Positions 1-5,919 are shown, counted from the first letter of the stretch. The stretch is 8,101 nt of DNA from Bacteroidota bacterium (GCA_023415545.1 JAEZKJ010000084.1:1-8101), one strand, 5' to 3'. Notes: generated by a model from the sequence alone, not told the origin. Numbers and translations are program-made.

Positions 1-30
1 TGACTTAATACAGAAATGCTTTACACCGTT
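1..30 (+). repeat. Left terminal inverted repeat of the IS3 element
   Basis: This starts with TGACTTAATACAG and continues to TTTACACCGTT. It pairs imperfectly with 1507-1535; the best-conserved parts are the outer TGACT and the inner block around TTTACAC. The inner block overlaps the hairpin that precedes orfA. Confidence 0.7.
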
Positions 31-48
31 TTAACTAAAAAGGTGTAA
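21..48 (+). promoter_or_regulatory. Hairpin directly upstream of the orfA start
   Basis: TTACACC (21-27) is the exact complement of GGTGTAA (42-48). After one G/A mismatch, TTTT (29-32) pairs with AAAA (37-40), leaving the loop AACT. The stem ends two bases before the orfA ATG and contains the only purine-rich AGG near the start. In transcripts entering from outside the element it could hide the start region, a known way for insertion sequences to limit translation from external promoters. The role is inferred; the inverted repeat is seen directly. Confidence 0.5.
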
Positions 49-49
49 C

Positions 50-454
50 ATGGAAAAGAAAAAATCACACAAGGTTCATTCTTACAATTCTTTATTTAAG
101 CTTGAAGTATTGACATATTATTACTCCTCTAAAGAGTCCTTGCGTTATATTTCGAGACTTTATAATGTAAGTGTAAGGTGTATTAAAATATGGGTTGAAA
201 TGTTCGAGTCCGGTTCTCAATCACTATCTTTATCTGATGATTTATTAATGAAACTATCAGAAATGCGTAAGAAACGTTTGGAACAGGAAAAAAGAGATTC
301 AGAAAGCCCTGAAGCCCTTAAAAAAGAGAACGAGCGTCTTCGTAAAGCTCTGGAATATTCAGAATTACGTAATGAAGCATTGAATGAGGTACTTAAAATT
401 GGTCGTGATGAATATGGCATCGACCTATTAAAAAAAGCTGGCGCCAAGCAGTAA
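50..454 (+). CDS. IS3-family transposase OrfA (DNA-binding subunit)
   Basis: The predicted protein has 134 residues. The N-terminal half (about 10-65) looks like the helix-turn-helix of IS3/IS150-type OrfA proteins, with the pattern SYNSLFKLEVLTYY followed by SLRYISRLYNVSVRCIKIW. Residues about 70-118 are rich in Lys, Glu, Arg and Leu and include LKKENERLRKALEYSELRNE, a leucine-zipper-like coiled coil that in this family drives multimerisation. OrfA binds the terminal repeats and, alone, usually modulates transposition. The ATG at 50 follows the left-end hairpin and no Shine-Dalgarno sequence is visible. The frame ends at TAA 452-454, 16 bases after a run of seven A that permits a -1 shift into orfB. 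The codons just before the stop, Lys128-Lys129, are AAA AAA at that site. Confidence 0.9.
   Translation: MEKKKSHKVHSYNSLFKLEVLTYYYSSKESLRYISRLYNVSVRCIKIWVEMFESGSQSLSLSDDLLMKLSEMRKKRLEQEKRDSESPEALKKENERLRKALEYSELRNEALNEVLKIGRDEYGIDLLKKAGAKQ
430..436 (+). other. Predicted -1 programmed frameshift site (A7) joining orfA to orfB
   Basis: In the orfA frame the bases read TTA AAA AAA GCT, so the heptamer A AAA AAA spans 430-436. A -1 slip places the next codon at 436 (AGC), in the orfB frame, which is open from there through the orfB GTG at 487 to the stop at 1357-1359. The fused OrfAB product would have about 436 residues (129 from orfA and 307 from the -1 frame). Frameshifting of this kind is the standard way IS3 elements make the active transposase. 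A stem-loop further downstream (466-500) may act as stimulator. Confidence 0.75.
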
Positions 455-465
455 ATAGCCTTCGA

Positions 466-500
466 CTCAAGTATCCCACACACTCAGTGGGGATACTGAG
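466..500 (+). promoter_or_regulatory. mRNA stem-loop after the frameshift site, covering the orfB start
   Basis: AGTATCCC (470-477) pairs perfectly with GGGATACT (490-497). The helix extends outward through CTC (466-468) with GAG (498-500) around a bulged A, and inward by A478-T488 and C479-G487 around a bulged G489. It begins about 30 nt after the slippery run, which is farther than the usual 5-9 nt spacing, so its role as a frameshift stimulator is uncertain. It also encloses the GTG at 487 and could restrain independent initiation of orfB. Confidence 0.5.
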
Positions 501-1359
501 CGAACTGTTTGGTAAGACTCGCGGAGGCTATTATGCTATAAGCAAGGATAAAATAATGGAGCGTTTACTCTTGGAATGCAACATTGTAGATATAGTCAAG
601 CAAATAAGGTGTGAAGACCCCGGAATAGGAGCATATAAAATGTTTCTTATTTTGCGTGATATCTTCAGTGAAAAGATGCTTGGACGTGATAGGTTCTATG
701 AACTTATGCATCGAAAAGGGCTCATGCTACCTCCGGCGCGGAGTCGCCATACAACCAACTCCAATCACCATTATCATAAATATAAGAATCTTATAAAAGA
801 GTATAAACCGTCAGCTCCAAATATGTTGTGGGTAGCTGATATCACTTATATAGATACAGACTGTGGAGTCTGTTATCTTCATCATTTAGTAGATGCATTT
901 ACACATGAAATCATAGGATGGACTGTATCTGAAAGCCTTATGGCTTCAAATACTTTAGCAGCATTGAATCAAGCTATAGAACATGCCGGACAAGTAGATT
1001 TATCTTCATTAATCCATCACTCAGACCGTGGATCACAATATTGTTGCAATATATATGTGGAACGACTCAAGTCGTTAGGAGTCCGAATAAGTATGACTGA
1101 AGATAGCAATCCGACAGATAATGCAATAGCAGAGAGAATGAACGGGATAATCAAGCAAGAGTGGATATATAAGATGAAACGCCCTTCAGATATATCTCAG
1201 GTGAAATTATTGATGGAGAATATAGTGGACTTCTATAACAACAGACGCCCACATATGAGCAATGGAATGATAACTCCAAAAGCAAAAAGGGAACAGTATG
1301 AAAAATTTGTTCATACTGCTCCATCTCTTTTACAAACGAGTGGTTTTTATAAAAATTAG
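487..1359 (+). CDS. IS3-family transposase OrfB (DDE catalytic subunit)
   Basis: Counting from the GTG at 487, the protein has 290 residues. The N-terminal part (about 25-90) resembles the HTH_21 segment of IS3 OrfB, with DPGIGAYKM and RDRFYELMHRKGLML. The rve integrase core follows. The first Asp is D118 in LWVADITYID, the second is D180 in HHSDRGSQY and the Glu is E216 in DNAIAERMNGIIKQEW. D180 and E216 are separated by exactly 35 residues, the D(35)E spacing of the family. The C-terminal YNNRRPH (about 250-256) is also typical. The natural product is probably the OrfAB fusion made by frameshifting at 430-436, because the frame is open upstream to that site. The GTG is only the first possible independent start and lies inside a stem-loop. 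No frameshift or internal stop is seen. Confidence 0.93.
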   Translation: MGILSELFGKTRGGYYAISKDKIMERLLLECNIVDIVKQIRCEDPGIGAYKMFLILRDIFSEKMLGRDRFYELMHRKGLMLPPARSRHTTNSNHHYHKYKNLIKEYKPSAPNMLWVADITYIDTDCGVCYLHHLVDAFTHEIIGWTVSESLMASNTLAALNQAIEHAGQVDLSSLIHHSDRGSQYCCNIYVERLKSLGVRISMTEDSNPTDNAIAERMNGIIKQEWIYKMKRPSDISQVKLLMENIVDFYNNRRPHMSNGMITPKAKREQYEKFVHTAPSLLQTSGFYKN

Positions 1360-1363
1360 AGTG

Positions 1364-1393
1364 CTTAAAAGGTTTAAACATATAACCTTTAAG
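1364..1393 (+). terminator. Hairpin just after orfB, possible transposase terminator
   Basis: CTTAAAAGGTT (1364-1374) pairs with AACCTTTAAG (1384-1393) apart from one bulged A, with a nine-base loop. It starts five bases after the orfB stop. No clear run of T follows, so termination efficiency is uncertain. Confidence 0.4.
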
Positions 1394-1412
1394 AACAATA
1401 AATTCTATTTGT

Positions 1413-1516
1413 TTGTATACCTAATAAGGAACAGATTTATATTACTTGTATACCTAATCAGGAAGTGATAAATTATCTGTATATAAAATCAGTTAGTAAA
1501 GGAAATAACGTGTATA
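1413..1516 (+). repeat. Four iterated TGTATA motifs at 31-33 bp spacing in the IS right end
   Basis: TTGTATACCTAATAAGGAA (1413-1431) and TTGTATACCTAATCAGGAA (1446-1464) differ at one of 19 bases and lie 33 bp apart. A weaker third copy, CTGTATATAAAATCAG, starts at 1477. A fourth TGTATA (1511-1516) sits inside the right inverted repeat. The TGTATA starts are 1414, 1447, 1478 and 1511, about three helical turns apart each time. They may be additional transposase-binding sites; that role is inferred. Confidence 0.6.
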
Positions 1517-1535
1517 GTGTTTTAAGGTATAGTCA
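1507..1535 (+). repeat. Right terminal inverted repeat of the IS3 element
   Basis: This reads AACGTGTATAGTG through to TATAGTCA. It matches the complement of the left end at 19 of 29 positions with a single one-base gap. The tip AGTCA mirrors TGACT at the left. It lies 176 bp past the orfB stop, a longer tail than most IS3 elements have. Confidence 0.65.
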
Positions 1536-1843
1536 TATTTCAATCTTTTCAAGAACTTTTCTTCAAACCAAAGTTTAGTTTATATGTTTCACACTGTGGA
1601 ATACCTGTTTCACACTGTGAAATAGATGAATAGCAATAAAAAACCAATAAAATGATCTAATAATTACAATTTTAGATAAAGCTTCATTCAACTTATGTTT
1701 TTGATTTAGTAAATATTTTTTATAATTTTATCCGCATCTTTAAGTATGAAATTATATCATGCTTGTTTTTTATAATTCATCTTACTTTACAACGATTATA
1801 AACATTGATTTATAATACGATTTTCTTTATTTAAAATAATATT
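1536..1843. other. Non-coding region between the IS element and chuR
   Basis: This 308-bp, very A+T-rich stretch has no convincing reading frame or tRNA. Its only striking content is a pair of palindromes at 1587-1622. A possible promoter for chuR is TTG at 1763-1765 with TACTTTAC at 1783-1790. The spacing (17 bp) is shorter than the 19-21 bp expected in Bacteroidota and the -7 box is imperfect, so no promoter is called with confidence. Confidence 0.6.
1585..1624. repeat. Tandem palindromes TTTCACACTGTGAAA, 21 bp apart
   Basis: TTTCACACTGTGGAA (1587-1601) and TTTCACACTGTGAAA (1608-1622) are embedded in a direct repeat starting TGTTTCACACTGTG at 1585 and 1606. The second copy is a perfect palindrome of two 7-bp half-sites around one C; the first has one mismatch. 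The 21-bp spacing places both on the same face of the helix, as expected for a pair of dimeric repressor or activator sites. They lie about 220-260 bp upstream of chuR. They could instead be a short dispersed genomic repeat with no link to chuR. Confidence 0.6.
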
Positions 1844-3070
1844 ATGGCTACACTTGCTCCTTTTGCTAAACCCCTTTATGTGATGGCAAAACCGGTTAGT
1901 TCTATTTGTAATTTAGCTTGTAAGTATTGTTACTATCTTGAGAAACATAACTTATATAAAGATATTGAGCCTTCTAACCGTTTCACAATGAGTGATGATT
2001 TATTGGAGAATTTTATACAACAATATATTGAGTCACAAACAATGCCGCAAATTCTTTTTACTTGGCATGGTGGTGAGACATTGATGCGTCCTATCTCTTT
2101 TTTTAAACGAGTAATAGAGTTGCAGAAAAAATATGCTCAGGGACGTACAATAGATAATTCTATACAGACTAATGGAACATTGCTCAATGATGAGTGGTGT
2201 AGTTTTTTCAAAGAGAACAATTGGCTTGTGGGTGTATCTATTGATGGACCTCAAGAGTTCCATGATGAATATCGCCGTAATAAGCAGGGTATGCCATCAT
2301 TTAATAAAGTGATGCATGGTATAGAATTATTGAAAAAGCATGAAGTAGAGTGGAATGCATTGGCTGTAGTAAATGATTTCAATGCCGATTATCCTTTGGA
2401 CTTCTATAATTTTTTCAAAGAAATAGATTGCCATTATATCCAGTTCTCTCCAATTGTAGAACGCATTTTACCTCATTCGGATGGCCGTTATTTAGCTTGC
2501 CCTGCTGACAAAGAAGATATTCCATTGGCTGATTTTTCAGTCACTCCTGAACAATGGGGAAATTTCCTTTGCACTATTTTTGATGAGTGGGTGAAAAAGG
2601 ATGTAGGTAAATATTTTGTTCAAATATTCGACTCCACACTAGCTAACTGGGTAGGTCAACAACCTGGAGTATGTACCTTTGCAAAAACTTGCGGACATGC
2701 AGGAGTTATAGAGTATAATGGAGATGTATATACTTGTGATCATTTTGTTTTTCCAGAGTATAAATTAGGTAATATACGAACTCATACACTTACCGAGATG
2801 ATGTATGGTGACAAGGAACAACAGTTTGGTATGGCTAAATATAACTCCCTTCCTAATCAATGCCGTCAATGTGAATTCCTTTTCGCTTGTAATGGTGAAT
2901 GTCCCAAAAACCGCTTTATACGTACAAAATCAGGTGAGCCCGGATTGAATTATTTATGTAAGGGTTATCATCAGTTCTTTTCACATGTGGCTCCATATAT
3001 GGATTTTATGAAAAAAGAGTTGTTGGCCGAGAGAGCTCCTGCAAATGTTATGAATTGGACTCCTGAATAA
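1844..3070 (+). CDS. chuR: Anaerobic sulfatase-maturating enzyme (radical SAM/SPASM, formylglycine-generating)
   Basis: The 408-residue protein matches anSME in length and motifs. These enzymes oxidise the active-site Cys or Ser of sulfatases to Calpha-formylglycine in the cytoplasm. The radical SAM cluster ligands are C22, C26 and C29 in CNLACKYCY, with GGE at 76-78 and SIDGP at 132-136. The SPASM domain has C277, C283, C298, C340, C343, C349, C353 and C372. This set keeps almost the same spacing as the auxiliary-cluster cysteines of the characterised clostridial enzyme. D299, directly after C298 in YTCDH, corresponds to its catalytic Asp. The ATG at 1844 begins the family-typical N-terminus (PFAKPLYVMAKPVSS) and lacks a Shine-Dalgarno sequence. 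The gene stands alone between the IS element and a long hairpin, with no sulfatase in view, so it presumably serves sulfatases encoded elsewhere. Bacteroides orthologues are often called chuR. An alternative peptide-modifying radical SAM role is unlikely given the full motif match. Confidence 0.95.
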   Translation: MATLAPFAKPLYVMAKPVSSICNLACKYCYYLEKHNLYKDIEPSNRFTMSDDLLENFIQQYIESQTMPQILFTWHGGETLMRPISFFKRVIELQKKYAQGRTIDNSIQTNGTLLNDEWCSFFKENNWLVGVSIDGPQEFHDEYRRNKQGMPSFNKVMHGIELLKKHEVEWNALAVVNDFNADYPLDFYNFFKEIDCHYIQFSPIVERILPHSDGRYLACPADKEDIPLADFSVTPEQWGNFLCTIFDEWVKKDVGKYFVQIFDSTLANWVGQQPGVCTFAKTCGHAGVIEYNGDVYTCDHFVFPEYKLGNIRTHTLTEMMYGDKEQQFGMAKYNSLPNQCRQCEFLFACNGECPKNRFIRTKSGEPGLNYLCKGYHQFFSHVAPYMDFMKKELLAERAPANVMNWTPE

Positions 3071-3088
3071 TACAATTTAATATGCATC

Positions 3089-3146
3089 TATAAATGATAT
3101 AAGCCCCAAAAGTTAGACCAAACTTTTGGGGCTTATATCATTTATA
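3089..3146. terminator. 26-bp perfect hairpin downstream of chuR, likely terminator
   Basis: Bases 3089-3114 are the exact complement of 3121-3146, with the six-base loop AGACCA. The G+C core is AAGCCCC/GGGGCTT, flanked by A+T-rich arms. It begins 18 bp after the chuR stop. The right arm is followed by TTGTTATTGTTG rather than a clean T-run, and the left side is similarly weak. A stem this long and perfect is far beyond an ordinary intrinsic terminator, so an origin from paired mobile-element ends or a structured RNA element is also possible. Confidence 0.65.
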
Positions 3147-3263
3147 TTGTTATTGTTGAAATATATTTTAAATAAAAATTCGATAATCATCAATAAAAGG
3201 ATAAACTTCAATTATATCAATGATTTATATAGTAGGTTACAACGATATTCTGAATTTTTGATA

Positions 3264-3271
3264 TATCTTTG
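3264..3271 (+). promoter_or_regulatory. Bacteroidota-type -7 promoter box (TATCTTTG) before the acyltransferase
   Basis: TATCTTTG matches the Bacteroidota -7 consensus TAnnTTTG exactly, in the familiar context TATATCTTTGCACC. Transcription would start near 3278 and leave a leader of about 18 nt before the ATG at 3296. The -33 element is poor: only GTTAC near 3236-3240 lies at the right distance. A -7 box so close to the start supports the chosen start codon. Confidence 0.65.
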
Positions 3272-3295
3272 CACCCCGTTAATTAATTTTTTTAA

Positions 3296-4264
3296 ATGTC
3301 AGCAGGGAAACGAGATTACAGAATTGATGGAATAAAATTTCTGCTAATTTGCTTGGTTATTATTGGTCATTATATTGAGCCTTCGCGATATAAAAATGAT
3401 ATTAGTGAAACGCTGTATAGCTTGATATACATGTTGCATATGCCTCTATTTGTAATGATTAGTGGTTATTTTTGCAACAGCCAATCAATTAAGAAACTTA
3501 CAAAGTTTTCCATTCAAATGCTTGAAGTTATAGTAATCATTGTAGCTGTAAGTTATCTGTTTATCAATTCAAAAATAGAGTCTGTTTTTAACTTTTCTAC
3601 TCCTCTTTGGTTTATTCTCTCCTTGATATACTGGAAATGGTACTCATATTTATCAGATATTTTAAAAATAGGTAAGGGGTTTCAAGTTATAATTTCATGT
3701 TTGTTAGCTATTTGTGGATTTATTTTTATCAATGATCACCAAGAATTCCTTTCTGTATCACGTGCTATCCAGTTTCTCCCATACTTCTCATTAGGTAGAT
3801 GGATTAGTAACAAAAAGTTTAAATTTCATAAATCAGCACCTGTAATAACTCTCTCGCTCTTGTTTATTGCTTCAATCCTTTTATCTAGTCGTGAACTTCA
3901 TCTCTTCGAGTTCCATAGAGAGGGTATAGAAAATTTAGCTCCTCTCACTAAACTTCCTTATCATTTATGTTTTATAATGAACTTACTTTTAGGAATCGTA
4001 ACAGCAATTGCTTCAATTGTATTGATTACCACACTTAAAATGCCACCAATCTTTGAAAAATATGGTAAATATACACTAACAATATTCTGCTTTCACTGTT
4101 ATTCATATCCTTTGGTAGTAAGATACTTTCATACTTTAAATTTTGAATTACTGCTATCAATATTGAGTATTTTGTTATTTGCAATAATTGCTCGCAAAGA
4201 AATAGTATCAAAGTTGATTACTAATCCTGTTTCATTGATTGTAAGGTTTTCACAACATAAATAA
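3296..4264 (+). CDS. Membrane acyltransferase, acyltransferase family 3 (probable O-acetyltransferase)
   Basis: The 322-residue protein is hydrophobic throughout, with roughly ten predicted membrane segments. It opens with the signature of the Acyl_transf_3 family (OafA/WecH and fucose 4-O-acetylase-like proteins): R9, D11 and K14 in RDYRIDGIKF, then H25 in LVIIGHYIEP, the conserved His thought to be catalytic. HMPLFVMISGYF (48-59) is the second typical motif. These integral inner-membrane enzymes usually move acetyl groups from acetyl-CoA to sugars of surface polysaccharides or glycolipids. The substrate cannot be read from the sequence. The gene has its own promoter and is apparently monocistronic. 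It lies opposite the dTDP-sugar genes 1.7 kb away, which is compatible with a surface-glycan role but does not prove one. Its stop lies 9 bp from that of the convergent antiporter gene. Confidence 0.88.
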   Translation: MSAGKRDYRIDGIKFLLICLVIIGHYIEPSRYKNDISETLYSLIYMLHMPLFVMISGYFCNSQSIKKLTKFSIQMLEVIVIIVAVSYLFINSKIESVFNFSTPLWFILSLIYWKWYSYLSDILKIGKGFQVIISCLLAICGFIFINDHQEFLSVSRAIQFLPYFSLGRWISNKKFKFHKSAPVITLSLLFIASILLSSRELHLFEFHREGIENLAPLTKLPYHLCFIMNLLLGIVTAIASIVLITTLKMPPIFEKYGKYTLTIFCFHCYSYPLVVRYFHTLNFELLLSILSILLFAIIARKEIVSKLITNPVSLIVRFSQHK

Positions 4265-4273
4265 AATTTATTG

Positions 4274-5731
4274 CTACAAATCATCCTCTACCTTTTTACT
4301 TACAACAAGAAGTATATCATTAACATGTAGTTTAAAGTTGCCATTAGGTATCATATATTTCTCGCCTCTTTTAATCATCATAACTAATACTCCTTTAGGT
4401 AGTGACATATCTTTTAATGTATTACCATTTGTTGCCAAATTTTCATCAAATACAACTTCATACAATTTACTATTAGTCTCATCGGGTAACTCAATTCCAA
4501 GATGGTTTTTTTCTTCTACAAGAGGCTCGGATAGATGTAGCTTCTTCGCAAAAAATGGTATTGACATACCTTGAAGCAGAAGTGATAGAATAGTTATGAA
4601 GAATACAATATTAAATATTTGATTTGCAAACTCGATTTCGGCCACTACCGGATATGTAGCAAAAATTATCGGAACAGCTCCACGTAAGCCTACTAAAGAT
4701 GTAAAAATGATAGATCTTTTTCTCACTCGTTTCCCAAATGGAAGCATACAAAGCAAAACGCTCAATGGGCGACCTATTAGAATAAGAAATAGTCCAATAA
4801 GAATAGCCACAAGCGCAATATCTGCCATTTCATGAGGGTTAACAAGTAACCCAAGAGTAACGAACATAATAATTTGGAATAACCATGTTACACCATCGAG
4901 GAAGGTATTTGTCTCTCGTTTATTTACTATTTTTTTGTTCCCTGACACCATTCCAGCCAAATATACAGCCAAAAATCCGTTGCCTTTTAAATAGTATACT
5001 ATTGTAAATATTAGAAAAACAGCACAAAGAGCAAGAAGTGGATATAGCTCGTGGTTATTCAGTTTTATTTTGTTAGTAAAATATACCAATCCATATCCAA
5101 AAAGTAAACCTCCGGCAGCACCAACACAAAATTGAATAAAAAAATCGATTATTACATTCAGCGTATTAAACTCACCTATTTGAATACTGGATATTAGGAG
5201 TATGGTCAAAAGATATGCCATAGGGTCGTTACTGCCACTTTCAAACTCTAAAAGAGGTCGTAAGTTATACTTTAAGTGCATCTTTTGTGAGCGTAGTATA
5301 TTAAAAACAGAAGCTGAGTCGGTTGACGACATCGTTGCTGCAAGAAGCATAGCGCCAATAAGTGTGAAGCTTATTGAACTATGAGTAAAACTTGATATCC
5401 AATATATGAATAGACCGGTAAAAATCGTCGTTAAAAGTACTCCAATTGTAGAAAGTGTAATACCTTGCCACAGGATAGGTTTAATCTCTTTAATGCTGGT
5501 ATTCATTCCACCCGAAAAAAGGATGATACAAAGCGCTATTGTACCAATTTGCTGAGCACTTGAAACATTATCGTAATGAATACCTAAACCATCGGTGCCA
5601 AACAACATTCCAACAAACAGAAAAAGAAGAAGCACTGGCAATCCAAAACGAACGCTGATTTTGCTGATTATTATACTACTGAAAATGAGTAAAGAGCATA
5701 TTAGGAGAATTATTTCGAAACTTAAATTCAT
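4274..5731 (-). CDS. K+/H+ antiporter, CPA1 family (NhaP2/CvrA-type) with C-terminal RCK_C domain
   Basis: The 485-residue protein has about 12 membrane segments (residues about 5-395) followed by a soluble tail. FGLPVLLLFLFVGMLFGTDG (29-48) and LFSGGMNTSIKEI (71-83) are typical of bacterial CPA1 exchangers. T137-D138 in SSTDSASVF and N168-D169 in ESGSNDP match the paired acidic ion-binding motifs of the family. Residues about 405-485, ending in GNFKLHVNDILLVVSKK, resemble a TrkA-C/RCK_C ligand-binding domain, which suggests regulation by a small molecule. Such proteins exchange cytoplasmic K+ or Na+ for protons and serve pH and osmotic homeostasis. Enterobacterial CvrA is longer, with an extra C-terminal domain absent here. 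The ATG at 5731 starts directly with the first membrane helix. The upstream region has no clear promoter. The gene appears monocistronic and converges on the acyltransferase gene. Confidence 0.93.
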   Translation of the reverse strand: MNLSFEIILLICSLLIFSSIIISKISVRFGLPVLLLFLFVGMLFGTDGLGIHYDNVSSAQQIGTIALCIILFSGGMNTSIKEIKPILWQGITLSTIGVLLTTIFTGLFIYWISSFTHSSISFTLIGAMLLAATMSSTDSASVFNILRSQKMHLKYNLRPLLEFESGSNDPMAYLLTILLISSIQIGEFNTLNVIIDFFIQFCVGAAGGLLFGYGLVYFTNKIKLNNHELYPLLALCAVFLIFTIVYYLKGNGFLAVYLAGMVSGNKKIVNKRETNTFLDGVTWLFQIIMFVTLGLLVNPHEMADIALVAILIGLFLILIGRPLSVLLCMLPFGKRVRKRSIIFTSLVGLRGAVPIIFATYPVVAEIEFANQIFNIVFFITILSLLLQGMSIPFFAKKLHLSEPLVEEKNHLGIELPDETNSKLYEVVFDENLATNGNTLKDMSLPKGVLVMMIKRGEKYMIPNGNFKLHVNDILLVVSKKVEDDL

Positions 5732-5850
5732 TTATAGATATTATTATATTGATAAATAGTTTTTAATAAATATAGCAATTTTAAGTGATTTATAATGTTA
5801 TATAAACATTCTTTAATAAAGTAAGTGGGTGTTATAAAAGTTATAATAAT

Positions 5851-5919
5851 AACAATTAATCCCCGTTAGTTTGTTCTAGCGAGGATTAATTGTTTAAAAA
5901 GAGTCTTTTTCGGAACTCT
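5851..5919 (-). terminator. Terminator region downstream of rfbA
   Basis: Two inverted repeats follow the rfbA stop in the direction of transcription. The first pairs AGAGT (5900-5904) with ACTCT (5915-5919). On the minus strand it is followed directly by a run of T, the form of a weak intrinsic terminator. The second pairs CGAGGATTAATTGTT (5880-5894) with AACAATTAATCCCCG (5851-5865) at 14 of 15 positions. On the minus strand it is followed by ATTATTATAAC. Together they separate the dTDP-sugar unit from the antiporter gene. Confidence 0.65.

Larger units (their letters stand above)
1..1535 (+). mobile_element. IS3-family insertion sequence, apparently full length
   Basis: The element has two consecutive reading frames of the IS3 type, orfA (helix-turn-helix plus coiled coil) and orfB (DDE integrase), joined by a -1 frameshift site. 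It is bounded by imperfect inverted repeats. The first 30 bases match the complement of 1507-1535 at 19 of 29 positions when one G gap is allowed, and the tips read TGACT at the left and AGTCA at the right, as in the TG...CA ends typical of the family. The implied length of about 1.5 kb is within the family range. Both frames are open and the catalytic triad is present, so the copy may be active. The left flank is outside the window, so a target-site duplication cannot be examined, and the boundaries rest on the inverted-repeat match alone. Confidence 0.85.

Noticed and set aside
217..483. Minus-strand open frame of 88 codons across orfA
   Set aside because: It lies opposite the well-supported orfA, has no recognisable motif, and is explained by the codon composition of orfA.
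1151..1381. Minus-strand open frame of 76 codons over the 3' end of orfB
   Set aside because: It is antisense to the conserved end of the transposase, with no motif and no promoter.
1364..1412. IS right boundary placed just after the orfB hairpin
   Set aside because: No match to the left terminal repeat is found there, whereas 1507-1535 matches the left end at 19 of 29 positions, including the outermost five bases.
1413..1516. CRISPR-like array suggested by repeats at a 31-33 bp period
   Set aside because: The repeats are short, only two are well matched, the gaps are about 14 bp, and no cas gene is present. The array sits within an IS end.
2033..2263. Minus-strand open frame of 76 codons inside chuR
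   Set aside because: It is antisense to the radical SAM core; its composition is low in information and it has no start context.
3126..3335. Plus-strand open frame of 69 codons before the acyltransferase
   Set aside because: It begins inside the right arm of the long hairpin, runs through the acyltransferase promoter and overlaps its first codons in another frame. It is rich in Ile and Asn, as expected of A+T-rich non-coding DNA.
4338..4574. Plus-strand open frame of 78 codons opposite the antiporter RCK_C domain
   Set aside because: It is a shadow of the minus-strand gene; no family features.
5202..5384. Plus-strand open frame of 60 codons opposite the antiporter core
   Set aside because: It lies opposite the segment encoding the ion-binding TD and ND motifs and has no features of its own.
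5732..5850. Promoter for the antiporter on the minus strand (TATATTTA near 5770)
   Set aside because: The box lacks the final G of the -7 consensus, and no -33 element lies at the right distance in this very A+T-rich region.
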